Shown here one piece after another: positions 32,575 to 41,230 of a DNA stretch of 64,000 nt. Source of the DNA: an uncultured Paracoccus sp. (GTDB taxonomy: Bacteria > Pseudomonadota > Alphaproteobacteria > Rhodobacterales > Rhodobacteraceae); assembly GCF_937873615.1 (NCBI RefSeq), contig NZ_CALMYP010000004.1, positions 62,001 through 126,000 on the forward strand, given 5' to 3'. The notes beneath the pieces were generated by a model, which worked only from the letters and a program-made list of their open reading frames with translations, was not told the origin of the DNA and made no database searches. The position numbers were made by a program, and so were the translations under genes. The stretch's first letter is position 1. Every line of letters starts with the position of its first letter.

Positions 32575-34798
32575 CCTCCGGATCGAAAGCGAGAAGCCGC
32601 AGCGCGTTCAGCGTGACGAGCACCGTCGCGCCGGTATCGGCGAGGATTGCAATCCAGAGCCCGGTGATGCCAAGGATGGTCGTCACTAGGAACACCGCCT
32701 TGAGGCCGAGCGCGATCACCACGTTCTGCCTGATGTTGGCCATGGTCACCCGGGAAAGCCGTATCTTGCCGGCCACATCGGTTACCCGGTTGCGGAGGAT
32801 CGCGGCATCGGCAGTCTCAAGCGCGACATCCGTACCGGAGCCCATAGCCACGCCAATATTGGCGGAGGCAAGCGCAGGGGCATCGTTGATGCCGTCACCC
32901 ACCATCATGACCTGGCCCTTGGCAGCCATCTCGCGGATCGCAGCGACCTTGTCTTCGGGCATCAACTCGGCGCGGTACTCAATGCCGAGGCCGTCTGATA
33001 TGGCTGCCGCTGTGCGTCGGTTGTCACCGGTCAGCATCACCGAACTCACGCCGAGCGCCTTCAGCTGCTGGACCGCACGGGCGGCATCCTCTCGAGGCTC
33101 ATCCCGAAGCGCGATGAGCCCGACAAGCTCGCTCCGGCGGAAGACTGCGACGACCGTCTTGCCCTCGTCTTCAAGGCTCGCCGCCCTCCGCCGCGCGCTG
33201 CCGTCGAGCACACCGTGCTCCTCCGCGAACCGTGGCGAGCCCACCCATGCCTGGTCACCCTCCACGACCGCCTCGGCCCCCCGGCCCGGGAGCGTTTTGG
33301 CGGCCGATGCGACCAAGGGCGCAATTTCCGCCGCTTCTGCGCGCGCCAGGATCGCCTCCGCCAAAGGATGGCTCGACCCCGCTTCGACGGCGGCAGCCAG
33401 CGCCAGCACCTCCGTCTCCGATACCGAGATCGGCACCACGTCCGTGACTCGCGGCCGTCCGTGGGTCAGGGTCCCCGTCTTGTCGAACGCAACATGAGTG
33501 ATCGCCGCCGCAGCCTCGATCACGGCGCCTCCCTTCATCAGGAGCCCACGCCGCGCGCCGGAAGAAAGCGCAGAGGCGATGGAAGCCGGCACCGAGATCA
33601 CCAGCGCGCAGGGACATCCGATGAGCAGGAGCGCGAGCGCGCGGTAGATCCACGTATCCCAGGCTTGCGCGAACGCGAGGGGCGGAATGATCGCCACCAG
33701 CACCGCAACCCCGACGACTGCGGGCATGTAGATACGGCTGAAACGATCGATGAAGCGCTCCGTCGGTGCGCGGGCACTCTCTGCCTCCTCGACCAGACGA
33801 ATGATCCGGGCGATGGTGTTGTCCTCGGCCGACTTCGTGACCCGGACACGCAGCGCCGCCTCGGAATTGATCGAGCCTGCAAAAACCGGGGACCCCGGCT
33901 CCTTCAGCTTCGGCACACTCTCCCCCGTGACGGCGCTCTCGTCGACGCCCGAAGTGCCCTCGATCACCTCGCCGTCTGCCGGGACCCGGTCCCCCGGGCG
34001 CACCAGAACGATCTGGTCCACTTGCAAATGGTCGGCCGGTATCACCCGTGTCCTGCCGCCGATCTCGAGGAGCGCAGTCTTCGGCACCAGGCGAGCGAGC
34101 GCCCGGATCCCGTCGCGCGCCTTGTTCGCCGCCACGCCTTCGAGAACCTCCCCAACAGCGAAGAGGAAGACGACCAGCGCCGCTTCTTCTGCTGCATTGA
34201 TGACGAGCGCGCCGGTGGCGGCGATGGTCATCAGCATCTCGATCGTGAACGGCATACCCGCTCGGGCGGACGCCACGGCGCGGCGCGCGATTGGCGCAAC
34301 CCCGATGAGCGTGGCGAGGACGAATGCCCAGGTCGCCACGTCCTGGGAAGCGAGCAGTTTCACGGCCCATGCCGCCGCGAGGAGGAGCCCGGTGCCGATC
34401 ACCAGTCTGCCCTTCGCGGTCCGATACCAACGGGAACCGGGCGCGGGTTGGCTCTCGGGCTCTGTCGATGCAGTGTCGGGCTCGCGTCCTGCGCCATCCT
34501 GCGCGCCGTCTGGCGACAACGACCGGTCGCCCGTCGGCAGCACGAAGCGTTTCCGGTCGGGGCTCGACCCTTTTGTCGCGATCCCGTAGCCGAGCCGCTT
34601 GACGGTCGCCTCAATCTGATCGCGCGGCGTCTGCCCTTCGTCGAGGGTTAGCCGAAGCCGCTCAGTCATAAGCGCCACGTCGACGTCCCTCACGCCCGGC
34701 AAGCGTTCGACCGCACCCCGGACCTTGTTGGCGCAGGACGCACAGTCCATCCCGGAAACCGTCCACTCGTAGGTTGCACTGTCGCTCGCTGTCATCAC
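32567..34798 (-). CDS. zntA: Zn/Cd/Pb-exporting P1B-type ATPase
   Basis: 743 residues. An N-terminal heavy-metal domain has GMDCASCANK; a 50-residue acidic linker follows. The ATPase core shows SPC-type metal site CPCALVIS, phosphorylation motif DKTGTLTHG, GDGINDAPALA and, in the last membrane segment, ADTGATVLVTLNALRLL, whose aspartate marks the Zn/Cd/Pb (P1B-2) subgroup. It exports divalent metals across the inner membrane. Transcription is divergent from the MerR regulator through a 19-bp-spacer promoter. Confidence 0.94.
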   Translation of the reverse strand: MMTASDSATYEWTVSGMDCASCANKVRGAVERLPGVRDVDVALMTERLRLTLDEGQTPRDQIEATVKRLGYGIATKGSSPDRKRFVLPTGDRSLSPDGAQDGAGREPDTASTEPESQPAPGSRWYRTAKGRLVIGTGLLLAAAWAVKLLASQDVATWAFVLATLIGVAPIARRAVASARAGMPFTIEMLMTIAATGALVINAAEEAALVVFLFAVGEVLEGVAANKARDGIRALARLVPKTALLEIGGRTRVIPADHLQVDQIVLVRPGDRVPADGEVIEGTSGVDESAVTGESVPKLKEPGSPVFAGSINSEAALRVRVTKSAEDNTIARIIRLVEEAESARAPTERFIDRFSRIYMPAVVGVAVLVAIIPPLAFAQAWDTWIYRALALLLIGCPCALVISVPASIASALSSGARRGLLMKGGAVIEAAAAITHVAFDKTGTLTHGRPRVTDVVPISVSETEVLALAAAVEAGSSHPLAEAILARAEAAEIAPLVASAAKTLPGRGAEAVVEGDQAWVGSPRFAEEHGVLDGSARRRAASLEDEGKTVVAVFRRSELVGLIALRDEPREDAARAVQQLKALGVSSVMLTGDNRRTAAAISDGLGIEYRAELMPEDKVAAIREMAAKGQVMMVGDGINDAPALASANIGVAMGSGTDVALETADAAILRNRVTDVAGKIRLSRVTMANIRQNVVIALGLKAVFLVTTILGITGLWIAILADTGATVLVTLNALRLLAFDPEET

Positions 34799-34844
34799 GC
34801 CCTTCCACCCGCCCAGCGGGCGACGTTGTATTTACTGAGTCGGG

Positions 34845-34875
34845 AATGTAAGATCTCTAGTAGCTATAGCTTCAA
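34845..34875 (-). promoter_or_regulatory. MerR-type promoter of the P-type ATPase gene
   Basis: Read on the minus strand: TTGAAG (34875-34870), a 19-base spacer and TACATT (34850-34845). The spacer contains the dyad CTATAG-CTA-CTAGAG. A 19-bp spacer with a dyad is the hallmark of MerR-activated promoters, which are twisted into an active form when metal binds. Confidence 0.85.
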
Positions 34876-34886
34876 GAGGCAATCTG

Positions 34887-35321
34887 ATGCTCACCATCGG
34901 AAAATTGGGTAAGGCGGCCGGCGTAAAGGTTCCGACGATCCGCTACTACGAGCAGATCGGGCTCCTGCCGGAGCCGGAGCGCAGCGCCGGAAACCAGCGG
35001 CTCTATGGGCAGTCGGCACTGGATCGGCTGGCGTTCATCCGACATGCGCGCGAGCTCGGGTTTCCGCTGGAGGCTATCCGGGACCTTCTCAGCCTCTCCG
35101 ACAAGCCCGATCAATCCTGCGCAGCCGCCGACGTCATTGCGAAGAAACATCTTACCGCCGTCAAGGCCCGGATTGCGCGGCTGACGGCGCTGAAGGCAGA
35201 GCTCGAGCGCATGATCACGCAATGCGCACAGGGCACCGTGGCCGACTGCCGCGTGATCGAGGTGCTGAGCGATCATTCACGCGGCGCGCAGGACCACAGG
35301 ACGTCCGGGGCCGCCGAATGA
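34887..35321 (+). CDS. MerR-family metal-responsive activator (ZntR/CadR/PbrR-like)
   Basis: 144 residues. The N-terminal winged helix ([20 protein letters not shown]) and [11 protein letters not shown] are followed by a long dimer helix. The metal loop carries SCAAADV near residue 75 and the C-terminal [19 protein letters not shown], cysteine positions like those of divalent-metal sensors of the ZntR/CadR/PbrR group. It probably activates the divergent ATPase and also the CDF transporter through the related dyad at 35656-35670. Confidence 0.9.
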   Translation: MLTIGKLGKAAGVKVPTIRYYEQIGLLPEPERSAGNQRLYGQSALDRLAFIRHARELGFPLEAIRDLLSLSDKPDQSCAAADVIAKKHLTAVKARIARLTALKAELERMITQCAQGTVADCRVIEVLSDHSRGAQDHRTSGAAE

Positions 35322-35653
35322 CGGCGCTGCCGACCCTGGCGATTTATGCCGCCGCGGCTCTGGCCGAAATTGCGGGCTGTTTCGCGATCTGGGCTTGGTG
35401 GCGTCTCGGCGCCTCAGCGGTTTGGCTGGTTCCAGGCGTTGCGAGCCTGATCGCCTTTGGCTGGCTCCTGGCGCAGATTGACTCGGCCTTCGCCGGGCGC
35501 GCCTACGCAGCCTACGGGGGCGTCTACATCGTGGCGTCGGTCGCCTGGATGTGGCTGGCCGAAGGCGAGCGACCAGACCGCTGGGATCTCACAGGCGGCG
35601 TCGTTTGCCTTGCGGGCGCGGCCCTGATCCTGCTCGCCCCGCGCGGCGCTTGA
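35318..35653 (+). CDS. YnfA/UPF0060 family membrane protein
   Basis: 111 residues with four membrane segments: [60 protein letters not shown] and [18 protein letters not shown]. These are the signature stretches of YnfA, small SMR-like proteins often found beside metal-resistance genes. The start overlaps the MerR stop as ATGA, so both are under the same promoter. Substrate not established. Confidence 0.9.
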   Translation: MTALPTLAIYAAAALAEIAGCFAIWAWWRLGASAVWLVPGVASLIAFGWLLAQIDSAFAGRAYAAYGGVYIVASVAWMWLAEGERPDRWDLTGGVVCLAGAALILLAPRGA

Positions 35654-35680
35654 ACCTCTAGCGACTAGAGGAATTAGAAC
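35650..35680 (+). promoter_or_regulatory. Second MerR-type promoter, upstream of the CDF genes
   Basis: TTGAAC (35650-35655), exactly 19 bases, TAGAAC (35675-35680). The spacer dyad CTCTAG-CGA-CTAGAG differs from that of the ATPase promoter at only two of 15 positions. The -35 overlaps the YnfA stop codon. It points to co-regulation of the CDF transporter by the MerR protein at 34887. Confidence 0.8.
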
Positions 35681-35805
35681 TGCCTCTCGGCCGATTCTTG
35701 GGGCAGCAGGCCTGCTTCTTTTCTGGCGAGGATCGAGTGGCTTGCGCATGCAGGGCAGATGAGGCCGCCTTGATCCGACGGCCGGCACGAACGGAGGCGA
35801 ACCTG

Positions 35806-36054
35806 ATGACCAAAGAACTGCCAAAGGATCCGGATGAACGTCAGCGCCGTACGCTCTGGACGGTTCTGCTGCTGAATGCGGCCATCGCCATCGGCTTTTT
35901 TGCGACAGGTGCATTGGGCGACTCCAGTGCGCTGATCGCCAACGGTCTGGACAACACCTCCGACAGCTTCGTGTACGCCATCAGCCTTTTCGCCCTGTCT
36001 CGTTCGGACAAATGGAAGCGTGCGGCCGCTAACGTGTCGGGGGGGCTCCTGCTA
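35806..36054 (+). pseudogene. Truncated CDF-type cation transporter
   Basis: About 83 codons encode the start of a cation diffusion facilitator: two membrane segments around LLLNAAIAIGFFATGALGDS and the HxxxD-like region replaced by NGLDNTSDSFVYAISLFALS. After VSGGLLL similarity ends in an unrelated LRRSIKMTARLK sequence and the frame then runs antisense-like through the next gene. A whole CDF protein needs about 200-300 residues, so this is a 5' fragment, still behind the MerR-type promoter. Confidence 0.75.
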
Positions 36055-36097
36055 AGGCGGTCCATCAAGATGACGGCAAGACTTAAGCGAGAACACG

Positions 36098-37030
36098 ATG
36101 TCTCACGACCATGGCCACGCACATATCGACCCCAAGTCCGGCGACCGACGGGTTTCCATTGCGATCTGGGCGAACGCGCTTTTGACGGTCGCCCAGATCG
36201 TCGGTGGCATCCTGTCCGGCAGCCTCGCCCTGATCGCCGATGCGCTGCACAACTTCTCCGACATGGCGTCGCTCGTGATCGCCTTCGCTGCGCGCAAGAT
36301 CGCGCGGCGGCCCGCTGACGAGAGGATGACCTTCGGTTACGGCCGCATCGAAATCGTCGCCGCTCTGATCAACTACACCACGCTGATCCTCGTTGGCTTC
36401 TATCTCATCTACGAGGGCGGCATGCGGATGATCGACCCGCCCCAGGTCGCTGGCTGGACCGTGGTCATCCTCGGCGGTGTCGCGCTGGTGGTGGACACGC
36501 TGACGGCGCTGCTCACCTATTCGATGCAGAAGGGCAGCGTGAACATCCGTGCCCTTTTCCTGCACAACCTGTCGGACGCCCTGGCATCGGTCGCCGTGAT
36601 CGTGGGTGGCGCGCTGATCATCCTTTACGACATGCGGTGGGTCGATCCGGCGATCACCATCGGCATCGCGCTCTATATCCTCTACTTGGCTTTGACCGAG
36701 ATCGGTGGGCCGATCCGGACCCTGATGCTCGGCAGCCCGCCGGACATCGACAACGACGCGGTTGTCGCCGCGATGCGTGGCATCGACGGGGTGGCTGACA
36801 TCCACCACGCCCATTTCTGGCAGATGGAAGAGCATGCTGCTGCGCTCGACACACATGTGGTGGTCGAGGTGACTGCATGGGATCGCCTCGAGGACATCAA
36901 GCACGCGATGAAGCGGGCGCTTGAGAGCGAATTCGGCATCACGCACTCGACGCTCGAGTTCGAGCGACAAGATCGGGCCCACCAGAATGCTAGCCTCTAT
37001 GGACATGGAGGAAAGGAGGATGCGGACTGA
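36098..37030 (+). CDS. CDF family zinc/cadmium exporter (CzcD/ZitB-like)
   Basis: 310 residues. A histidine-rich N-terminus (MSHDHGHAHID) precedes six membrane segments. The transport site is seen as DALHNFSD in the second and HNLSDALASV in the fifth segment, the paired HxxxD motifs of zinc exporters. The cytosolic C-terminal domain (about 215-300) has HHAHFWQMEEHAA with metal-binding histidines. It removes Zn/Cd from the cytoplasm by proton exchange, complementing the P-type ATPase. Confidence 0.93.
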   Translation: MSHDHGHAHIDPKSGDRRVSIAIWANALLTVAQIVGGILSGSLALIADALHNFSDMASLVIAFAARKIARRPADERMTFGYGRIEIVAALINYTTLILVGFYLIYEGGMRMIDPPQVAGWTVVILGGVALVVDTLTALLTYSMQKGSVNIRALFLHNLSDALASVAVIVGGALIILYDMRWVDPAITIGIALYILYLALTEIGGPIRTLMLGSPPDIDNDAVVAAMRGIDGVADIHHAHFWQMEEHAAALDTHVVVEVTAWDRLEDIKHAMKRALESEFGITHSTLEFERQDRAHQNASLYGHGGKEDAD

Positions 37031-37456
37031 TGCGAGCTGCAGTGTGGTAACGATCCCAATGTCACTATAACGAAAACAATGACTTAGGGTGGAGAAGGTT
37101 GTCTTTCAGGCCCATTCCCTCCGCCATTGCACCTTCATATCATATTGTTTTCTATAGATTTTCTGATTTTACCTCGGAATTATCCCCCCAGTTGTCCCTC
37201 CTGCCGAAATCGGAAGGCGGGGGAACGGGCGGGAACATAGGGGCATGAAGCCTCGCGTGCGTGACCGCTTCGGAAAACTGCCTTGGTTTTGCACATGCAG
37301 GAAAGTGACGCCCGCCGCCGGTCTACATCGGGGACGGTTTGACTTTTCCCGCCCCCCGGTCAGTCCAGAGGCTCTAAAGCCTTCCGCCGAAAACCTGAAT
37401 CGTAGGGATTCCCTTGAGGCCTGATCTGTGATTCGTCCTGTTTGGGAGGATGGTTC
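37031..37456. other. Non-coding scar with tRNA-like 3' end and integrase-like stub
   Basis: No complete gene is seen. At 37115-37126 TTCCCTCCGCCA resembles the 3' end of a bacterial tRNA-Ser, the usual target of tyrosine integrases. At 37245-37424 a 59-codon frame begins MKPRVRDRFGKLPW, reminiscent of the N-terminus of alphaproteobacterial phage integrases, then loses similarity. The two together suggest the old end of another integrative element. Evidence is weak for each part alone. Confidence 0.35.
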
Positions 37457-37733
37457 ATGTCAGCACCTTTGCCGGATGCGCTTCGGGCGCGGTTTCAGAA
37501 GTTGATTGAGGAAGGGTTAAGCGGGCGCGCGGCGGCGCTGCGCTTGAAGCTTTCGCCTGCCACCGGGGCGCGTTGGGGGCTTGCGATCCGTCACACCGGA
37601 CAGGCCCGCGCGGCACGTCAAGGTCGGCCCAGGGGCAAGGGAAAGCTCGATCCGCATCGTAGCTTCTTCGCGGAAATCATCGCGCAGGACGGTGACATCA
37701 CGATGCCGGAGCTGGCATCTGCCTTGCATGACG
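37457..37733 (+). pseudogene. IS630-type transposase, N-terminal fragment
   Basis: About 92 codons from ATG 37457: ALRARFQKLIEEGLSGRAAA, LKLSPATGARWGLAIRHTG and GKGKLDPHRSFFAEIIAQDG match the helix-turn-helix and linker of IS630-family transposases. The frame breaks into an oppositely oriented IS3 fragment at about 37733, so the DDE catalytic domain is absent. Inactive remnant. Confidence 0.8.
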
Positions 37734-37917
37734 CAGCCAAGCTTCGGCGCAATCGCCTTGTAGGCAGCCGTGTCGCTGGCGTAATCGCCGCGGCTCTCTC
37801 GAAAAAGCCGAACACCGCGGTCGCGAAGCTCGGCCGGATAGGCGGGGGGGAATCTCTGCTTTGTCATAGGGCTCATCCTTTGAGTGTTTTACTCTCCGGT
37901 AAACCCGGGGCGGTTCA
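37733..37917 (-). mobile_element. IS3-family end with 5' part of orfA
   Basis: On the minus strand the end sequence TTGAACCGCCCCGGGTTTAC (37918-37899) is followed by an orfA start: MTKQRFPPAYPAELRDRGVR through YKAIAPKLGC, the N-terminal helix-turn-helix of an IS3-type OrfA. It stops at about 37733 against the IS630 fragment. Its outer end abuts the interior of another IS3 copy, consistent with one element having inserted into the other. Confidence 0.7.
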
Positions 37918-38346
37918 ATGAGGGTCAGCACGGATCTCGCTGGCAGGCGATCACATTGATCGCAGCGAAGATCGGTTGCTCGGCGAACACGTTGAACGAC
38001 TGGGTCAAGAAGGCCGAGGTCGACAGCGGCAAGCGCGCAGGCGTTCCCAGCGAGATGGCCGAAAGAATGAAGGCGCTGGAGCGGGAGAACCGGGAACTGC
38101 GCCAGGCAAAGGAGATCTTGCGTAAGGCCTCAGCGTATTTTGCGATGGCGGAGCTCGACCGCCGGTCTAAGTGATGGTGGATTTCATTGAGGCGCATCGT
38201 GATGCGCACGGGGTCGAGCCGATCTGCAGGGTTCTGCCGATCGCCCCGTCCACCTACTACGATCACCTGGCGAAGGGTGCCGATCCGGCCCGGTTGTCGG
38301 ATCGCGCCCGGCGCGACGCGGTCCTGCGACCCGAGATCGAGCGCGT
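37918..38346 (+). mobile_element. IS3-family fragment: partial orfA and start of orfB
   Basis: The stretch encodes the middle and end of an IS3 OrfA ([16 protein letters not shown], then a leucine-zipper-like [20 protein letters not shown]) and the first 58 residues of OrfB ([40 protein letters not shown]) up to about 38346. OrfB's integrase core is missing. The right junction falls inside the dehydrogenase gene read from the other strand. Confidence 0.82.
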
Positions 38347-39196
38347 CGGTGCCCGAGATTTCCCAATAGACGCCGAAGACCTTGCCGGCTGCGATGCGAG
38401 AGGCCTCGATGGTGCCGCCGGCGCCGCTGGCGAAGCGGATCATCGACTGGACCTGATCCTCGTTCTCGACCTCGCGTCGTGGCGCGTCGGCATCGGCCCG
38501 GGCGCTGTAGCCGGCGGCGCCCTGCGGGACCGGGCGGGTCGGGAACCAGGTCTGGGTCTGGGCGATGGTGCTGGCGATGTCGCCCATCAGGTATTGCGCG
38601 ACCGAGATCACATGGCTGCCCAGATCGCCAAGCGCGCCTGATCCCGCCTCCTTGCGGGTGCAGCGCCAGGAAAAGGGCAGGTCGGGATCGTTGAAGAAAC
38701 CCTGATCGAACCAGCCGCGAAACCGGGTCGGGGTGCCGATCTCTCCGGCGTCGACGATCTGTTTCGCCAGCATGGCGGCGGGGGTCTTGACGTTGTTGAA
38801 GGCGACCATGGTCTTCACGCCCGCGGCCTTGGCGGCGGCGGTCATCTCCTCGGCCTCGGCCACGGTCACCGACAGCGGCTTTTCGCAATAGACATGCTTG
38901 CCGGCCGCAATCGCAGCCAGCGCCATCTGGTGATGCAGCGCATTGGGCGAGGTGATGTCGACCACATCGACATTCGGGTCATTGACCAACTCGCGCCAGT
39001 CGCCGGTCGAGGTCTCGAAACCGAAGCGCGCGGCGGCATCGGCGGCCAGTTCCGCCGTGGCATCGGCCAGCATGTAAAGATGCGGCACGGCTGGAAGGTC
39101 CTTGTAGAGCATCCCGGCGCGGCGGAAGGCATCGGCATGGGCCTGACCCATGAAACCCGATCCGATGAGGCCGATATTCAGTCGTTTGCCGGTCAT
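38347..39196 (-). pseudogene. Gfo/Idh/MocA dehydrogenase truncated by IS3
   Basis: From ATG 39196 the first 283 residues form a good Gfo/Idh/MocA enzyme: NAD-binding [18 protein letters not shown], catalytic lysine in CEKPLSVTV, and [17 protein letters not shown]. At GVYWEISGT the sequence passes into antisense IS3 DNA and the frame runs on to 37925 without further similarity. Relatives have about 370-390 residues, so roughly 100 C-terminal residues are lost. It overlaps the upstream TIM-barrel gene as ATGA and was part of the inositol locus. Confidence 0.85.
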
Positions 39197-40104
39197 GAGC
39201 TTTCTCCGGTGATCTGGCGGAAGGTGGTTTCGACATGGCGCATGGCGCGCCTGACGGCGGGCCGGGGCGGCGCGTTCGCCGGATCCTGTTCGGCCTCGAC
39301 CACCAGCCAGCCGCGATAGCCGCTGTCGCGGACGAAGCGGGCGATGGGCGCGAAATCGAGCGCGCCATCGCCCGGCACGGTGAACATGCCGGCGCGCACC
39401 CCGGCATTGAAGCTGGCATCCTCGGCGCGGACCCGCTGCATGATTTCGGGGCGGATGTCCTTCAGATGGATATGGGCGATGCGCCCGCCGAAGCGTTCGA
39501 TCAGGGCGGCATAGTCGAAACCCGCCGCCGCCGCATGGCCGGTATCCAGCAGCAGCCCCAGTTCCGGCCCGGCGGCATCGAAGATGGCGGCGATCTCGGG
39601 CAGGGTTTCGGCCACCATCATCAGGTGATGGTGATAGGCCAGCCGCAGCCCGTATTCGCCCAGCAACCAGGCCGCGAACTCGCCGAGCCGGGCGGCATAG
39701 GCGCTGCTGTCCGCCATGGTCAGGCGCTGCGACATCGGCGCATCCAGCGGGGCCGCGCCCGCCATCATCGCGACCTCGCCATAGACCATGACCTCGCAGC
39801 CCATCGCCGCCAGCAGCGCCGCATGGGGTTTTACGGCACGGCGTTCCTCGGTCAGGTCGCGCACGGCCAGCTCGCCGGAATACCAGCCCGAAGCCAGCGC
39901 CAGTCCCGGCGCGTCCAGCAGCGGCTTCAGCACGGCGGCCTCGCGCGGGAACAGCCGGCCCAGTTCCACCCCCTGATAACCCGCCTCGGAGGCTTGGGTA
40001 AGGCAGGTCTCGACCGGAGTGGTGCCGCCCAGATCCTCCAGAACGTCATTGGTCCAGGACAGCGGGCTGACCGCCAGCCGCACACCATCGGGCAGGAAAT
40101 CCAT
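39193..40104 (-). CDS. IolE-like sugar isomerase/dehydratase (second copy)
   Basis: 303 residues, a TIM-barrel of the xylose-isomerase-like/AP-endonuclease-2 superfamily. It resembles the inosose dehydratase at 53283: [79 protein letters not shown] and [12 protein letters not shown], which carry the metal-ligand acids and histidines. It may act on a different inositol isomer. It lies in a leftward operon with the IdhA-type gene and the broken dehydrogenase. Confidence 0.85.
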   Translation of the reverse strand: MDFLPDGVRLAVSPLSWTNDVLEDLGGTTPVETCLTQASEAGYQGVELGRLFPREAAVLKPLLDAPGLALASGWYSGELAVRDLTEERRAVKPHAALLAAMGCEVMVYGEVAMMAGAAPLDAPMSQRLTMADSSAYAARLGEFAAWLLGEYGLRLAYHHHLMMVAETLPEIAAIFDAAGPELGLLLDTGHAAAAGFDYAALIERFGGRIAHIHLKDIRPEIMQRVRAEDASFNAGVRAGMFTVPGDGALDFAPIARFVRDSGYRGWLVVEAEQDPANAPPRPAVRRAMRHVETTFRQITGESS

Positions 40105-40107
40105 CGC

Positions 40108-41127
40108 CTATCCCTTCGCCTTCGGGGTCCAGTCGGGGCTGAATTCGATGGCCTGACCGCTCTGGGCCGATTGCACGGCGGCTTCGACCAGACGTTGCGC
40201 TTCCAGCCCGTCGCGGATGCCGGCCAAAGGCGGGGTGCCGTCGCGCAGCAGGGCGGCGAAGGCCTGCATCTCGTCGCGGTAAGCCTGTGCGAAACGTTCG
40301 AGGAAATAATTCTCGGGCGGCGCGGCGCGGCAGCCCTGCGGGTCCGAGATGCTCAGCGTCGATTGCGGCTGGTTGCCGACCGTCAACACCTCATTGGCGC
40401 AAAGCGCCTCCAGCCGCTGATCGTAACCCATCGGGCCGCGCCGGCAGGCCACGATCTGCGCCATCCGGCCCGAGGTCGTGGTCAGGGTGATCATCAGCGT
40501 GTCGATGTCGCCCGCCGCGCCGATCTCGTCGGAAATCAGGCAGGCGCCGGTCGCGTAAACACGGGCAATGTCTTCCTCCAGCAGGTGCCGGGCCATGTCG
40601 ACATCGTGGATCGAGCTGTCGCGGAACATGCCGCCCGAGGTCTCGACATAGGATCGCGGTGGCGGTGCGGGATCGCGCGAGAACATCACCACCTGTTCCA
40701 GCCGCCCCGGCGCGCCCGAGGCGATGCGGTCCTTCAGCGCTCGGAAACTGCGATCATAGCGGCGCTGGAAGCCCAGCATGCAGGGGATGCCCGCCGCCTC
40801 GACCTGCTGCGCCACCTCGGCGGTCAGCGCGAAATCGAGGCTGATCGGCTTTTCGCAGAAGACCGCCTTGCCGGTTTCGGCGGCGCTCAGCAGCAGCCCG
40901 GCATGGCTGTCGGTGGAACTGGCGATGATGATGCCGCCGATGCTGTCATCGGCGAAGACATCCTCGGCTTCGACCAGCGTCGCGCCGGTGCGGGCCGCCA
41001 ATTGCTCGCGCTGCGGCCCGGCGATGGGATCGACCAGGCAGACCAGGTCGAGATCGGGGTGTTGGGCTGCGTTCACGGCATGGATCTGGCCGATCCGTCC
41101 GGCGCCGAAACAGGCAAGCTTGGTCAT
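40108..41127 (-). CDS. Inositol 2-dehydrogenase, IdhA type
   Basis: 339 residues from ATG 41127, with GGAGGAG upstream. It has NAD-binding KLACFGAGRIGQIHAVNA, catalytic lysine in CEKPISLDF and the SSIHDVDMARHLL helix with the active Asp/His. The sequence is closest in style to rhizobial IdhA, whereas the gene at 47623 resembles Bacillus IolG. It oxidises myo-inositol or an isomer to the inosose. It is the first leftward gene, divergent from a LacI-type regulator. Confidence 0.9.
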   Translation of the reverse strand: MTKLACFGAGRIGQIHAVNAAQHPDLDLVCLVDPIAGPQREQLAARTGATLVEAEDVFADDSIGGIIIASSTDSHAGLLLSAAETGKAVFCEKPISLDFALTAEVAQQVEAAGIPCMLGFQRRYDRSFRALKDRIASGAPGRLEQVVMFSRDPAPPPRSYVETSGGMFRDSSIHDVDMARHLLEEDIARVYATGACLISDEIGAAGDIDTLMITLTTTSGRMAQIVACRRGPMGYDQRLEALCANEVLTVGNQPQSTLSISDPQGCRAAPPENYFLERFAQAYRDEMQAFAALLRDGTPPLAGIRDGLEAQRLVEAAVQSAQSGQAIEFSPDWTPKAKG

Positions 41128-41202
41128 GATGTCTCTCCTCCTCGGGCCCAATGGCCGCCGGTCCAGAATTGCGATTGCGGCCCGGCCCGCCAAGCGGCAT
41201 TC

Positions 41203-41220
41203 TTGAAGAAATTTCTTCAA
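41203..41220. promoter_or_regulatory. LacI-type operator palindrome
   Basis: TTGAAGAAATTTCTTCAA is a perfect 18-bp palindrome, ending 10 bases before the start of the LacI-family gene and within the divergent gap of the leftward inositol genes. It is a strong operator candidate for both directions. Confidence 0.75.
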
Positions 41221-41230
41221 AGGAGAGGCA

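Noticed and set aside
37115-37126. Complete tRNA-Ser gene
   Set aside because: Only a 3'-terminus-like dozen bases are present; no cloverleaf arms can be formed upstream.
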